A stretch of DNA of 64,000 nt from Sphingobacterium sp. (GTDB lineage: Bacteria; Bacteroidota; Bacteroidia; Sphingobacteriales; Sphingobacteriaceae): assembly GCA_031286695.1 (NCBI GenBank), contig JAITTY010000011.1, positions 434,001-498,000 of the forward strand, read 5' to 3'. Each line of letters opens with the position of its first letter. The stretch's first letter is position 1. Below the pieces are notes generated by a model, which was not told where the DNA came from, searched no databases, and saw only the letters and a program-made list of their open reading frames with translations. Both the position numbers and the translations under genes were made by a program. Of this stretch, positions 35,478 through 44,144 are shown one piece after another.

Positions 35478-36641
35478 TTATATCTTTTCCTGGATGAGGC
35501 TTTTTAGGTCATCATCACAAATATTTTTCTTTTCGTCGGCCAAAACCAAGAAGCGTTGATAGCAATCTGCTAAATCATCTTTTTCAAGATGGAAACCTAA
35601 ACGCTCCAAATGGTGTTTAAGGGCATGTCTTCCTGAACGGGCAGTTAAGATAATATCAGCTTCAACTAGACCAACATCTTCGGGTCTGATGATCTCATAG
35701 TTTTCACGGTGTTTTAAGAAGCCATCTTGATGTATACCCGAGCTATGAGCGAAGGCATTGCGGCCAACAATCGCTTTATTCGGTTGTACAGGCATGTTCA
35801 TCATGTCACTTACCTTGCGGGATAAGTACGTAAACATGCGGCTATCAATATTTGATGTTAAACTTCCAAATGCTTGGTTGTGCACTTTAAGAATCATGGC
35901 TACTTCTTCAAGTGAGGTGTTTCCTGCACGCTCACCAATACCGTTGATCGTACATTCTACCTGACGGGCCCCATTTTGGATGGCAGCGATCGAATTTGCT
36001 GTTGCAAGTCCCAAGTCATTGTGACAATGTGCCGAAATAATTGCCTGATCGATATTGCGTACATTTTCCTTTAAATACTTGATTTTGGAACCATATTGGT
36101 CTGGTAAACAATAGCCGTTTGTATCAGGGATGTTGACCACAGTAGCACCGGCAGCAATCACCGATTCAACCATTTTAGCTAGAAATTCCAAGTCTGCGCG
36201 ACCAGCATCTTCTGCATAAAACTCGACATCTTCTACATAGGATTTGGCATGTTTTACAGCCGCAACGGCACGTTCTAAAATTTCTTCTCTTGTGCTGTTA
36301 AATTTATATTTGATATGCATGTCCGAAGAACCAATACCGGTATGGATACGTGGGCGTTTGGCATATTTTAATGCCTCGGCAGCTACGTCAATATCGTTTT
36401 GATTGGCACGGGTCAATGCGCATATGATGACATCGTTTACCGCTTTAGATAATTCTACCACCGATTGAAAATCACCAGGGCTAGACACTGGGAAACCGGC
36501 TTCGATAATATCTACCCCTAGTTTTTCCAGGTCTTTAGCAATCTCAATTTTCTCTGGAGTAGTTAATTGGCAGCCTGGTACCTGTTCGCCATCACGTAAT
36601 GTGGTGTCGAAAATGTAAAGATGATTAGGATCGTGTAACAT
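35478..36641 (-). CDS. leuA: 2-isopropylmalate synthase, short form without regulatory domain
   Basis: This enzyme condenses acetyl-CoA with 2-oxoisovalerate, the first committed step to leucine. The TIM-barrel catalytic core is intact: FDTTLRDGEQVPG (metal Asp12), metal-binding HCHNDLG near 207-213, NGIGERAGNTSLEE near 240, and the Gly-rich AFAHSSGIHQDG near 300. At 387 residues it stops where the long enzyme (about 510) continues into the leucine-sensing LeuA dimer domain, so leucine feedback by that domain is not possible. Homocitrate or citramalate synthase are alternatives for this fold, but the leuB/C/D neighbours support LeuA. Confidence 0.92.
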   Translation of the reverse strand: MLHDPNHLYIFDTTLRDGEQVPGCQLTTPEKIEIAKDLEKLGVDIIEAGFPVSSPGDFQSVVELSKAVNDVIICALTRANQNDIDVAAEALKYAKRPRIHTGIGSSDMHIKYKFNSTREEILERAVAAVKHAKSYVEDVEFYAEDAGRADLEFLAKMVESVIAAGATVVNIPDTNGYCLPDQYGSKIKYLKENVRNIDQAIISAHCHNDLGLATANSIAAIQNGARQVECTINGIGERAGNTSLEEVAMILKVHNQAFGSLTSNIDSRMFTYLSRKVSDMMNMPVQPNKAIVGRNAFAHSSGIHQDGFLKHRENYEIIRPEDVGLVEADIILTARSGRHALKHHLERLGFHLEKDDLADCYQRFLVLADEKKNICDDDLKSLIQEKI

Positions 36642-36683
36642 AATTTCTTAATTCAAAAAGATTTACAAATTAAAAAGGGTATA

Positions 36684-37757
36684 CTATTTAATAAACTCCA
36701 ATACTTTTTCACCCATTTCCTGAGTACCTAAGATTTTTGAAGCTTCTGTGCTACTATTAGCAATATCACCGGTTCTCCAACCAGCTTTTAATGTTTCAGC
36801 AACAGCATTGGTAACAGCTTTAGCTTCGTCCTGTAGACCAAAGCTAATATCAAGCATCAAGGCTGCAGATAAAATTGAAGCCAGTGGATTGGCTTTATTT
36901 TGACCAGCGATATCGTGTGCTGAGCCGTGGATAGGTTCGAAGAAGCCTGTGCCATCACCTACGGAAGCAGAAGCCAACATACCCATTGAGCCTGCGATCT
37001 GTGACGCTTCGTCTGTCAAGATATCACCAAAAAGATTGGCTGTCAATACCACATCAAATTTCTTCGGATTTTTCACCAATTGCATGGCCGCATTATCGAT
37101 AAACATGTGCTCGGTTTCAACATCCGGATATTCTTTTGCGATTTCCTGTACAACTTCTCTCCACAGGCGGGATGTTTCCAATACATTGGCTTTATCAACA
37201 GAGCATAATCTTTTGTTACGTGTACGTGCTGCATCATAAGCTTTACGTGCGATACGTTCAACCTCGTAACGGTGGTAGTTCATCAGATCTGACGCAAAGG
37301 TGTTGTCCTCATTGCGGTTTTTTTCACCAAAATACACATCACCTGTCAATTCACGGAAGAAAAGGATATCTGTACCTTGAAGAATTTCAGGCTTTAAACT
37401 CGAAGCATCTAATAACTCATCGAATAAAAGGATTGGACGAAGATTTGCGTAAAGACCTAGTTCTTTACGGATTTTTAATAAGCCTTGTTCAGGTCTTACT
37501 TTAGCAGAAGGATCATTATCATACTTGATATGGCCAATGGCGCCGAAAAGGATCGCATCAGAAGCTTTTGCTTTCGCTAATGTTTCATCAGGAAGAGGGT
37601 TGCCTGTCGCCTCAATTGCAGTATGGCCCATGATAGCTTCATCAAAGCTGAATTCATGACCATAATTTTCACCGATTTTTTCTAAAACTTTTTTACCCCA
37701 AGTTGTTACTTCTTGGCCGATGCCGTCTCCAGGTATGATTAAAATATTTTTCTTCAT
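36684..37757 (-). CDS. leuB: 3-isopropylmalate dehydrogenase
   Basis: This enzyme oxidises and decarboxylates 3-isopropylmalate with NAD to the leucine keto-acid precursor. It has 357 residues, typical for the family. It opens with ILIIPGDGIGQEVT and contains LYANLRPILLFDEL near 100-115, the ELTGDVYFGE block, SVDKANVLETSRLWREV, metal-site aspartates in NLFGDILTDEASQIAGS near 245-260, and GTGFFEPIHGSAHDIAGQNKANP. It is separated from leuA by 42 bases. Confidence 0.95.
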   Translation of the reverse strand: MKKNILIIPGDGIGQEVTTWGKKVLEKIGENYGHEFSFDEAIMGHTAIEATGNPLPDETLAKAKASDAILFGAIGHIKYDNDPSAKVRPEQGLLKIRKELGLYANLRPILLFDELLDASSLKPEILQGTDILFFRELTGDVYFGEKNRNEDNTFASDLMNYHRYEVERIARKAYDAARTRNKRLCSVDKANVLETSRLWREVVQEIAKEYPDVETEHMFIDNAAMQLVKNPKKFDVVLTANLFGDILTDEASQIAGSMGMLASASVGDGTGFFEPIHGSAHDIAGQNKANPLASILSAALMLDISFGLQDEAKAVTNAVAETLKAGWRTGDIANSSTEASKILGTQEMGEKVLEFIK

Positions 37758-37934
37758 TGTATTTTTAGTATTGAGCTATCAGAGATAGGTATATGGAAAC
37801 TTTGGAAGATAGGCCTAAGACCTATTGAATTGTCTTTACTTTTGACTTTTGATTTCCAATGTTTTGCCAATATCTTGATGCTCTTTTAATTTTTTTGTTC
37901 TTATTTTCAAATTAATTGAAGTTTTCCACATTTT

Positions 37935-39413
37935 TTATGTTGATAAAGCCTCTTTTTTGTGGATAACTTCGGATACAGCCTTTACTTCTCCCTTTTCCAA
38001 CACGATTTTATTGTCAATACACGTTGGTAGTTGGGTTTGGAAGTGCCCTACATAAATGAGGGTCTGGCCACTTTTACTGAGGTCATCGATGACGTCGTTG
38101 AAATACTGGGTCTGCTCTTTGTCTAAACCCTGACAAGGTTCGTCCAAAATCAGCAATTCAGGGTGTTTCACGATCGTACGAGCCAATAAGACCAAACGTT
38201 GTTGACCTAGTGGTAATGATCCCAATGTTTTGTGTTTCACCTCTTTAAGGTCAAAAAAATGGAGAATTTGTTCGAGCTTTTGCTGTTGTTCAAATCCTAA
38301 TCGTTGGTAGAGGCTCATGGAGTCAAAAAATCCCGAAGCGATAGTCTGTCCCACGTTGGCATTCATATCATAGTACCAATGTAATTCGGGTGATATAATA
38401 CCCAAATGTTCTTTGATATCCCAAATGCTTTCTCCAGATCCTCTTTTTTTGCCAAAAAGATGGATGTCATTGGCGTAGGCCTGTGGATGATCTCCGTTGA
38501 TGAGACTGAGCAATGTGGATTTTCCTGAACCATTATGCCCTTGAAGCAACCATTTTTCGCCGGCTTTTACTTCCCAGTCAATATCCTTTAAGACTTGCTT
38601 TTCGCCGTATGAAATATTGATCTTATTCATTTTTACCATGACCTGGGAGGATACCTGGGGAGCCTGTTGCAGAAAATAAGGCAGCGCCTTTCTTGTTCGG
38701 GGCAAACCTTTGGATAGCTCTTCACTATGTTGGCGAGTCACGATTTTACCCTCCTGAATCTCCGCAAAACGATTGATGCAGTTGGGCTGTTCGTCATCAT
38801 TACTTATCAACAACAAGGTGACACCCTTATCCGCAAGCTGATCGAAAATCTGATTGAGATCTTCCCGAGACTGTGCATCTAGTCCTGTATAAGGCTGGTC
38901 AATAATGAGCAGCTGAGGTTGAAGCCACAAGGCCTTGATCAATTGCAGTCTTTTGTGTTCGCCACTCGAAAGTTCAATCAACTGCTGATCTTTGAAATTT
39001 TCGAAGCCAAAAATGCTCAGGTAAGCACGTACGTTTTCAAAAGAAAGCTGTTCTTCCTGTGCAAAATGTTTCAACTCGGCAAAAACAGTTAATGTGTCGT
39101 TTTTCGCGAATTTGTTGTAACGCTGCTGATAGTAGAAGTTGCGATCACCTTCGAGATTGGTAAATTGAAACCAATTGGAAACGTAGTGAATTTTTGCCGG
39201 CAATAGGCTCGTTGGGTCAAGGTGGAATGTGATCTGGCCTTCATACTTCAATTGACCGGCAATCGCTTTTGCAAGCGTGGTTTTTCCTGTACCGCTCGGA
39301 CCACCTAAGATCCATTGCTCGCCAGGAAAAATTTGCCAATTTAAGTCTTGCAGTACGGTATCTTTACCGTACTGAATGGTTAAATTGGCAATATGGACGA
39401 CAGGATCTACCAT
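37935..39413 (-). CDS. ModF-like protein with two fused ABC ATPase domains
   Basis: A 492-residue soluble twin ABC ATPase. Domain 1 (about 1-225) has Walker A GGPSGTGKTT (37-46), signature ELSSGEHKRL, but Walker B IIDQP in place of DE and SNDDEQP where the switch His should be. Domain 2 (about 260-490) is complete, with Walker A GHNGSGKST, signature SLPLGQQRL, Walker B LILDEP and switch His in YVGHFQTQ. The NGDHPQAYANDIHLFGKKRG stretch closely resembles E. coli ModF. There is no transmembrane part. It overlaps leuD by 7 bases and lies between leuD and leuB, so it is made with the leucine enzymes. No role in leucine synthesis is known for this family; a molybdate-related role is from homology only. 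Confidence 0.88.
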   Translation of the reverse strand: MVDPVVHIANLTIQYGKDTVLQDLNWQIFPGEQWILGGPSGTGKTTLAKAIAGQLKYEGQITFHLDPTSLLPAKIHYVSNWFQFTNLEGDRNFYYQQRYNKFAKNDTLTVFAELKHFAQEEQLSFENVRAYLSIFGFENFKDQQLIELSSGEHKRLQLIKALWLQPQLLIIDQPYTGLDAQSREDLNQIFDQLADKGVTLLLISNDDEQPNCINRFAEIQEGKIVTRQHSEELSKGLPRTRKALPYFLQQAPQVSSQVMVKMNKINISYGEKQVLKDIDWEVKAGEKWLLQGHNGSGKSTLLSLINGDHPQAYANDIHLFGKKRGSGESIWDIKEHLGIISPELHWYYDMNANVGQTIASGFFDSMSLYQRLGFEQQQKLEQILHFFDLKEVKHKTLGSLPLGQQRLVLLARTIVKHPELLILDEPCQGLDKEQTQYFNDVIDDLSKSGQTLIYVGHFQTQLPTCIDNKIVLEKGEVKAVSEVIHKKEALST

Positions 39414-39997
39414 TGTCTGTTTGCTTCAAATGCTTCGATTGAATCTTTTTGATTAAGGATAAAATCAATGTCATCATATCCATTGATCAAGCATGATTTT
39501 TTGTATGGATTGATTTCAAATTCAAATTGATCGCCTGTTTCTGTCAACATGACTGTTTGTTTCTCCAGATCGACGATGATTTCTGTTTTAGGATTTTTCT
39601 GTACCAACTCGAAGATTTTTCCTAAAAATTCTTCCGGTACCTGAATCGGTAATACACCATTATTAAGGGCATTTCCTTTGAATATATCGGCAAAGAATGA
39701 GCTGATGACCACATCAAAGCCATAGTCTTGAATAGCCCATGCGGCATGCTCGCGGCTTGAACCACAACCAAAGTTTTTACCGGCAACCAATATTTTCCCT
39801 GTATAGGTCGGGTTGTTCAACACAAAGTCAGTTTTGGGCTGATTGTCTGTGTCAAAACGCCAATCGCGGAATAAATTATCACCAAAACCTTCACGCGTGG
39901 TCGCTTTTAGAAAGCGTGCGGGAATAATTTGATCAGTATCAATATTTTCGATAGGTAGAGGGACTACCTGGGACGTTAAAGTTTCAAATTTTTTCAT
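39407..39997 (-). CDS. leuD: 3-isopropylmalate dehydratase, small subunit
   Basis: The swivelling domain of isopropylmalate isomerase, which together with LeuC turns 2- into 3-isopropylmalate. It has 196 residues, the usual length. Hallmarks are DTDQIIPARFLK near 20-31, GKNFGCGSSREHAAWAIQDYGFDVVI near 73-98, and ADIFKGNALNNGVLPI. Its stop overlaps the start of the ModF-like gene, and leuC lies 10 bases upstream. Confidence 0.95.
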   Translation of the reverse strand: MKKFETLTSQVVPLPIENIDTDQIIPARFLKATTREGFGDNLFRDWRFDTDNQPKTDFVLNNPTYTGKILVAGKNFGCGSSREHAAWAIQDYGFDVVISSFFADIFKGNALNNGVLPIQVPEEFLGKIFELVQKNPKTEIIVDLEKQTVMLTETGDQFEFEINPYKKSCLINGYDDIDFILNQKDSIEAFEANRQW

Positions 39998-40007
39998 TTT
40001 TTTCTGC

Positions 40008-41405
40008 TTAGATCAACTCTCTTACATCTGTTACTTTACCTGTTACTGCCGCAGCTGCTGCTGTCAAAGGCGATACCAGCATGGTGCGGGCATTCGGTCC
40101 CTGACGTCCTTCGAAATTTCTATTTGAAGTCGAAACGCAATATTTACCAGCAGGGATTTTATCTTCGTTCATACCTAAACATGCCGAACATCCTGGTTCA
40201 CGAAGCTGGAATCCTGCCGCTTCAAATATTTTATCCAAGCCTTCTTCTTTAGCTTGTTTTTCTACTTGTTTTGAGCCCGGTACAATCCATACTTCAACGT
40301 CTTGTGCTTTTTGTTTGCCTTTAACGAATGAAGCTACTTCACGTAAATCTTCAATACGGGAATTGGTACAACTTCCGATGAAAACATAATCAACACGGTT
40401 ACCTAGTACGACAGAATCATCTTTAAAGCCCATGTAATCCAATGCTTTTTGGTACGATGGTCTTTCTGATTCCGGTTGTGCGTTAGTAGCAGGGATATGT
40501 TCTGCGATACCCATACCCATGCCTGGGTTGGTGCCATAAGTAATCATTGGCGCAATGTCTGCAGCATCAAAAGTCAATACTTTATCAAAGATGGCATCTT
40601 CGTCAGAATATAATGTTTTCCAGTAGGCAAGAGCCTTGTCCCATTCTTCACCTTTCGGTGCGAATTCACGGCCTTCCACATAGTCAAAAGTGATTTGATC
40701 CGGAGCAATTAAGCCTCCGCGAGCTCCCATTTCTATACTCATGTTACAGATGGTCATACGCGCTTCCATACTTAATGAGCGGATTGCTGAACCAGCATAT
40801 TCGATAAAGTAACCTGTACCACCCGCAGCAGAGATTTTGGAGATGATGTATAGGATGATATCTTTTGCTCCAACACCTTTTTGAAGGGTACCGTTGACTT
40901 CAATTTTCATTGTTTTTGGCTTCGACTGCAATAAACATTGTGTTGCGAAGACCTGTTCAACTTGAGAGGTTCCAATACCAAAAGCAATAGCTCCAAAAGC
41001 ACCATGTGTTGAGGTATGGCTATCGCCACAGACCATCGTTTTACCTGGTAGGGTGATACCCAGCTCCGGACCAATAACGTGTACAATCCCCTGGTATGGA
41101 TGCCCCAAACCATATAATTCAATACCAAATTCAGCGCAATTTTTGGTGAGCATATCAACTTGATAGCGGGATAGCTCTTCTTTGATCGGTAAATGTTGAT
41201 TGAGTGTCGGTACGTTGTGGTCGGCAGTAGCTACCGTTTGCTTTGGACGAAAAACTGGGATTCCTCTTTTACGCAAGCCATCGAAAGCTTGAGGTGAAGT
41301 AACTTCATGAATCAAGTGGGTGTCGATATATATAATATCCGGAAACCCTTCTTCACGCTTGACGACGTGAGCATCCCAAATCTTTTCTACTAATGTTTTT
41401 GACAT
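40008..41405 (-). CDS. leuC: 3-isopropylmalate dehydratase, large subunit
   Basis: This aconitase-family [4Fe-4S] enzyme subunit has 465 residues. Cluster cysteines are Cys346 (GSCTNSR), Cys406 and Cys409 (GCSACLGM). Other family blocks are CGDSHTSTHGAFGAIAFGIGTSQVE (127-151) and the STSNRNFEGRQGPNARTMLVSPLTAAAAAVTG end. With LeuD it isomerises isopropylmalate. It follows ilvC after 134 bases that hold a strong hairpin. Confidence 0.96.
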   Translation of the reverse strand: MSKTLVEKIWDAHVVKREEGFPDIIYIDTHLIHEVTSPQAFDGLRKRGIPVFRPKQTVATADHNVPTLNQHLPIKEELSRYQVDMLTKNCAEFGIELYGLGHPYQGIVHVIGPELGITLPGKTMVCGDSHTSTHGAFGAIAFGIGTSQVEQVFATQCLLQSKPKTMKIEVNGTLQKGVGAKDIILYIISKISAAGGTGYFIEYAGSAIRSLSMEARMTICNMSIEMGARGGLIAPDQITFDYVEGREFAPKGEEWDKALAYWKTLYSDEDAIFDKVLTFDAADIAPMITYGTNPGMGMGIAEHIPATNAQPESERPSYQKALDYMGFKDDSVVLGNRVDYVFIGSCTNSRIEDLREVASFVKGKQKAQDVEVWIVPGSKQVEKQAKEEGLDKIFEAAGFQLREPGCSACLGMNEDKIPAGKYCVSTSNRNFEGRQGPNARTMLVSPLTAAAAAVTGKVTDVRELI

Positions 41406-41436
41406 TTTTTAATCTCTCTTATGTTATTTTTATATG

Positions 41437-41477
41437 AATCAAGGTGATATTGTAAATGTCTCAATATCACCTTGATT
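41437..41477. other. 16-bp stem-loop between ilvC and leuC
   Basis: A perfect inverted repeat (41437-41452 with 41462-41477; AATCAAGGTGATATTG and its complement) has a 9-base loop. On the minus (mRNA) strand no U-run follows, so it is not a plain terminator. It may be a processing site, stabiliser or attenuator between the ilv and leu halves of the cluster. Confidence 0.75.
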
Positions 41478-41539
41478 TCAATATACTAAATTACGAAATA
41501 TTCATGATTTTTGGAGCATGTATAATTTCGTATGGACTT

Positions 41540-43021
41540 TTAAACAGTTTTGATTGCTTTCATAGCCGTCATCGCTTTACGCAATTTGCGGCCAACGATT
41601 TCCACCGGGTGATCGCGTAAAATTTCATTGATAACAACCAATTGTGCATTGTCAACTGCTGCGTCTTTGTTGTCGTTAAAGTTTTTACCGACTAAATCCG
41701 TATCAACAGTTTTCATGAAGTCTGCTAATAAAGGTTTACAAGCTTGATCGAATAGGTAGCAACCGTATTCTGCAGTATCAGAGATAACACGGTTCATTTC
41801 GAATAACTTCTTACGAGCGATTGTGTTAGCGATCAATGGTGTTTCGTGCAATGATTCGTAATAGGCTGATTCTGGTTTGATACCTGCTTCAACCATTGTT
41901 TCGAATGCCAATTCCACACCTGCACGGATGAAAGCAACCATCAATGTGTAGTTGTCGAAATACTCTTGTTCGTTGATTTTAACATCACCAGCTGGCGTTT
42001 TTTCGAATGCAGTTTCACCAGTTTCAGCTCTCCATTTCAATAGGTTTGCATCACCGTTTGCCCAGTCTTCCATCATCGTCTTGCTAAAGTGACCTGACAT
42101 GATATCATCTTGGTGTTTTTGGAATAAAGGACGCATGATATCTTTCAATTCTTCAGAGATCTCAAATGCTTTCACTTTAGCAGGATTGCTCAAACGGTCC
42201 ATCATACCGCTTACGCCACCATGTTTCAAGGCTTCAGTGATAACTTCTACACCGTATTGTACCAATTTGGAAGCGTAACCAGCTTCGATGCCTTTCTCGA
42301 TCATTTTGTCAAAAGATAAGATCGAACCTGTTTGCAACAATCCACAAAGGATAGTTTGCTCTCCCATTAAGTCTGATTTTACTTCGGCTACGAATGAAGA
42401 TTTCAATACACCGGCCTTGTGTCCACCTGTTCCTACACAATATGCTTTTGCTTCAGCCCAGCCTTTTCCTTGTGGATCATTCTCTGGGTGAACAGCAATC
42501 AAAGTAGGTACACCAAAACCACGAAGATATTCTGCACGTACTTCAGAACCTGGACATTTTGGAGCAACCATGATGACAGTAATATCTTTACGGATTTGCA
42601 TACCTTCTTCAACGATGTTGAAACCGTGTGAATACGATAATGTAGCACCTTCTTTCATCAACGGCATGACAGCGTTGATTACTGAAGTATGTTGTTTATC
42701 TGGAGTCAAGTTGATAACTAAATCCGCAGATGGGATCAATTCTTCGTAAGTGCCGACGTTAAAGTTGTTGTCTGTAGCGTTTTTCCAAGAATCTCTTTTT
42801 TGTTCAATAGCTTCTTTACGCAAAGCATAAGAAACGTCCAGTCCGCTATCTCTTAAGTTTAAACCTTGGTTCAAGCCTTGTGCACCACATCCTACGATTA
42901 CGATTTTTTTACCTTTTAAAGCGTTTACACCATCCGTGAATTCGGTGTTATCCATGAATTCAGCGTGACTTAATTGTTCTAACTGCTCTCTAAGCGGTAA
43001 GGTGTTGAAATAATTTGCCAT
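41540..43021 (-). CDS. ilvC: Ketol-acid reductoisomerase, long class II form
   Basis: This enzyme carries out the NADPH-dependent isomerisation and reduction of acetolactate and acetohydroxybutyrate. At 493 residues it is the class II (E. coli-like, about 490) form, with a duplicated helical C-terminal domain, not the 330-residue class I form. The Rossmann segment KIVIVGCGAQGLNQGLNLRDSG lies near 40-60, ALRKEAIEQKRDSW carries the basic residues that favour NADPH, and metal-site acidic residues lie near DLMGEQTILCG and in the second half. It starts 45 bases after the DinB-like gene. Confidence 0.95.
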   Translation of the reverse strand: MANYFNTLPLREQLEQLSHAEFMDNTEFTDGVNALKGKKIVIVGCGAQGLNQGLNLRDSGLDVSYALRKEAIEQKRDSWKNATDNNFNVGTYEELIPSADLVINLTPDKQHTSVINAVMPLMKEGATLSYSHGFNIVEEGMQIRKDITVIMVAPKCPGSEVRAEYLRGFGVPTLIAVHPENDPQGKGWAEAKAYCVGTGGHKAGVLKSSFVAEVKSDLMGEQTILCGLLQTGSILSFDKMIEKGIEAGYASKLVQYGVEVITEALKHGGVSGMMDRLSNPAKVKAFEISEELKDIMRPLFQKHQDDIMSGHFSKTMMEDWANGDANLLKWRAETGETAFEKTPAGDVKINEQEYFDNYTLMVAFIRAGVELAFETMVEAGIKPESAYYESLHETPLIANTIARKKLFEMNRVISDTAEYGCYLFDQACKPLLADFMKTVDTDLVGKNFNDNKDAAVDNAQLVVINEILRDHPVEIVGRKLRKAMTAMKAIKTV

Positions 43022-43066
43022 TGTTTTACTTTCTTTCTGTTATGGGTTGTTGATTATTTATTTTAA

Positions 43067-43531
43067 TTATTGTACTAATCTGCGTTGAGCCATGGCGTAA
43101 CCGAAATGAACGTTATCGTGTCCTGATGTCAGGGCTATAACTTCTTCAATGGTATCCATTGGATAGCCATAGGTTGCTGTTGAAAAGGAGGTGATTTCTC
43201 CGAAAACACCGTTCTCATAGTCAGCAGCAATTTGCTCAATACTGCGGATTGCGATTTCTTTCAATTCATCAACTTCTGCTTGTTCAACAAAGCGGGTTGG
43301 CTTGGTGTCTTTTTTATAATCTTCGTTATAGTCTACCCAAGTCGTATCGGCCTTGATCCCCGTACGGACATAAACTAAGGTCTGTGTACTGACGACAATG
43401 TGGGCAAAATTCCAGATGATATTGTTGTTAAATCCCACGGGAATTTTGTTAAGCTGTTCAATGGAAAGACCGTCAAGTAATTCAATGAATTTTTGACGTG
43501 ACTTTAAGATAAATTTAAATGTCTCTTGCAT
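43067..43531 (-). CDS. DinB-superfamily protein
   Basis: This 154-residue helical-bundle protein belongs to the DinB/YfiT-like (DinB_2) family. Putative metal-binding histidines lie in NFAHIV (about 48) and GHDNVHFGY (about 138 and 142), the usual three-His pattern. Many relatives are metal-dependent thiol transferases (bacillithiol, mycothiol or glutathione type), others are uncharacterised. It lies between ilvN and ilvC, 14 and 45 bases from its neighbours, so it is co-transcribed with isoleucine-valine genes. I see no sequence reason for a biosynthetic role; the placement may simply give housekeeping expression. Confidence 0.82.
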   Translation of the reverse strand: MQETFKFILKSRQKFIELLDGLSIEQLNKIPVGFNNNIIWNFAHIVVSTQTLVYVRTGIKADTTWVDYNEDYKKDTKPTRFVEQAEVDELKEIAIRSIEQIAADYENGVFGEITSFSTATYGYPMDTIEEVIALTSGHDNVHFGYAMAQRRLVQ

Positions 43532-43545
43532 AATACTATTAAAGC

Positions 43546-44136
43546 TTACATCGTAAATACGTCATCTCTTTTGTCGAGATACTCGTTTTCTACAATTTCT
43601 ATCGATGGTTCCTTGGCTTCAAACTGAACCAATTTGGAATGGAAACCTGCACTATCTTTAATGATGGCGATACGTGCGCCACGGACAAATTCGATCAAAC
43701 CATATTTGGTCAATTCTTCTGTCAACTTATCGATCTCCTCGCGGTGACCTGCAGTTTCAAAGACGATGTAGTCGTTGCGGATCACAACAACATTGGCACC
43801 ATATTGACGTAATAAACGTTCTACATATACTTTTTCATTGACCACATCCGCAGGTACTTTATACAGCGCTTGTTCTTGCCAGATCACTTCATCATTGGTG
43901 TTATAATAGGCCTTGAGGATATCAATCTGTTTTTCCAGTTGACGACAAAGCTTACGTAAAACATCTTCAGCCTCCGTGATTACGATGGTAAAACGATGTA
44001 TTCCTTCTACTTCAGAAGGGGAAGTATTCAAGCTTTCAATATTGATTTTTCTTCTTGAAAAAATTGTTGAGATCCGACCGATAAGACCGATTGAATTCTC
44101 TGTATATAGGGTGATGGTATATTCTTGTTTTTCCAT
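43546..44136 (-). CDS. ilvN: Acetolactate synthase, small regulatory subunit
   Basis: This is the regulatory partner of IlvB that binds valine for feedback control. It has 196 residues. The N-terminal ACT domain (about 5-80) shows TLYTENSIGLIGRISTIFSRRKINIESLNTS and GIHRFTIVITEAEDV. The C-terminal half is the ALS small-subunit domain (EKVYVERLLRQYGANVVVIRNDYIVFE). It starts 8 bases after the ilvB stop. Confidence 0.94.
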   Translation of the reverse strand: MEKQEYTITLYTENSIGLIGRISTIFSRRKINIESLNTSPSEVEGIHRFTIVITEAEDVLRKLCRQLEKQIDILKAYYNTNDEVIWQEQALYKVPADVVNEKVYVERLLRQYGANVVVIRNDYIVFETAGHREEIDKLTEELTKYGLIEFVRGARIAIIKDSAGFHSKLVQFEAKEPSIEIVENEYLDKRDDVFTM

Positions 44137-44144
44137 GTTAAATT

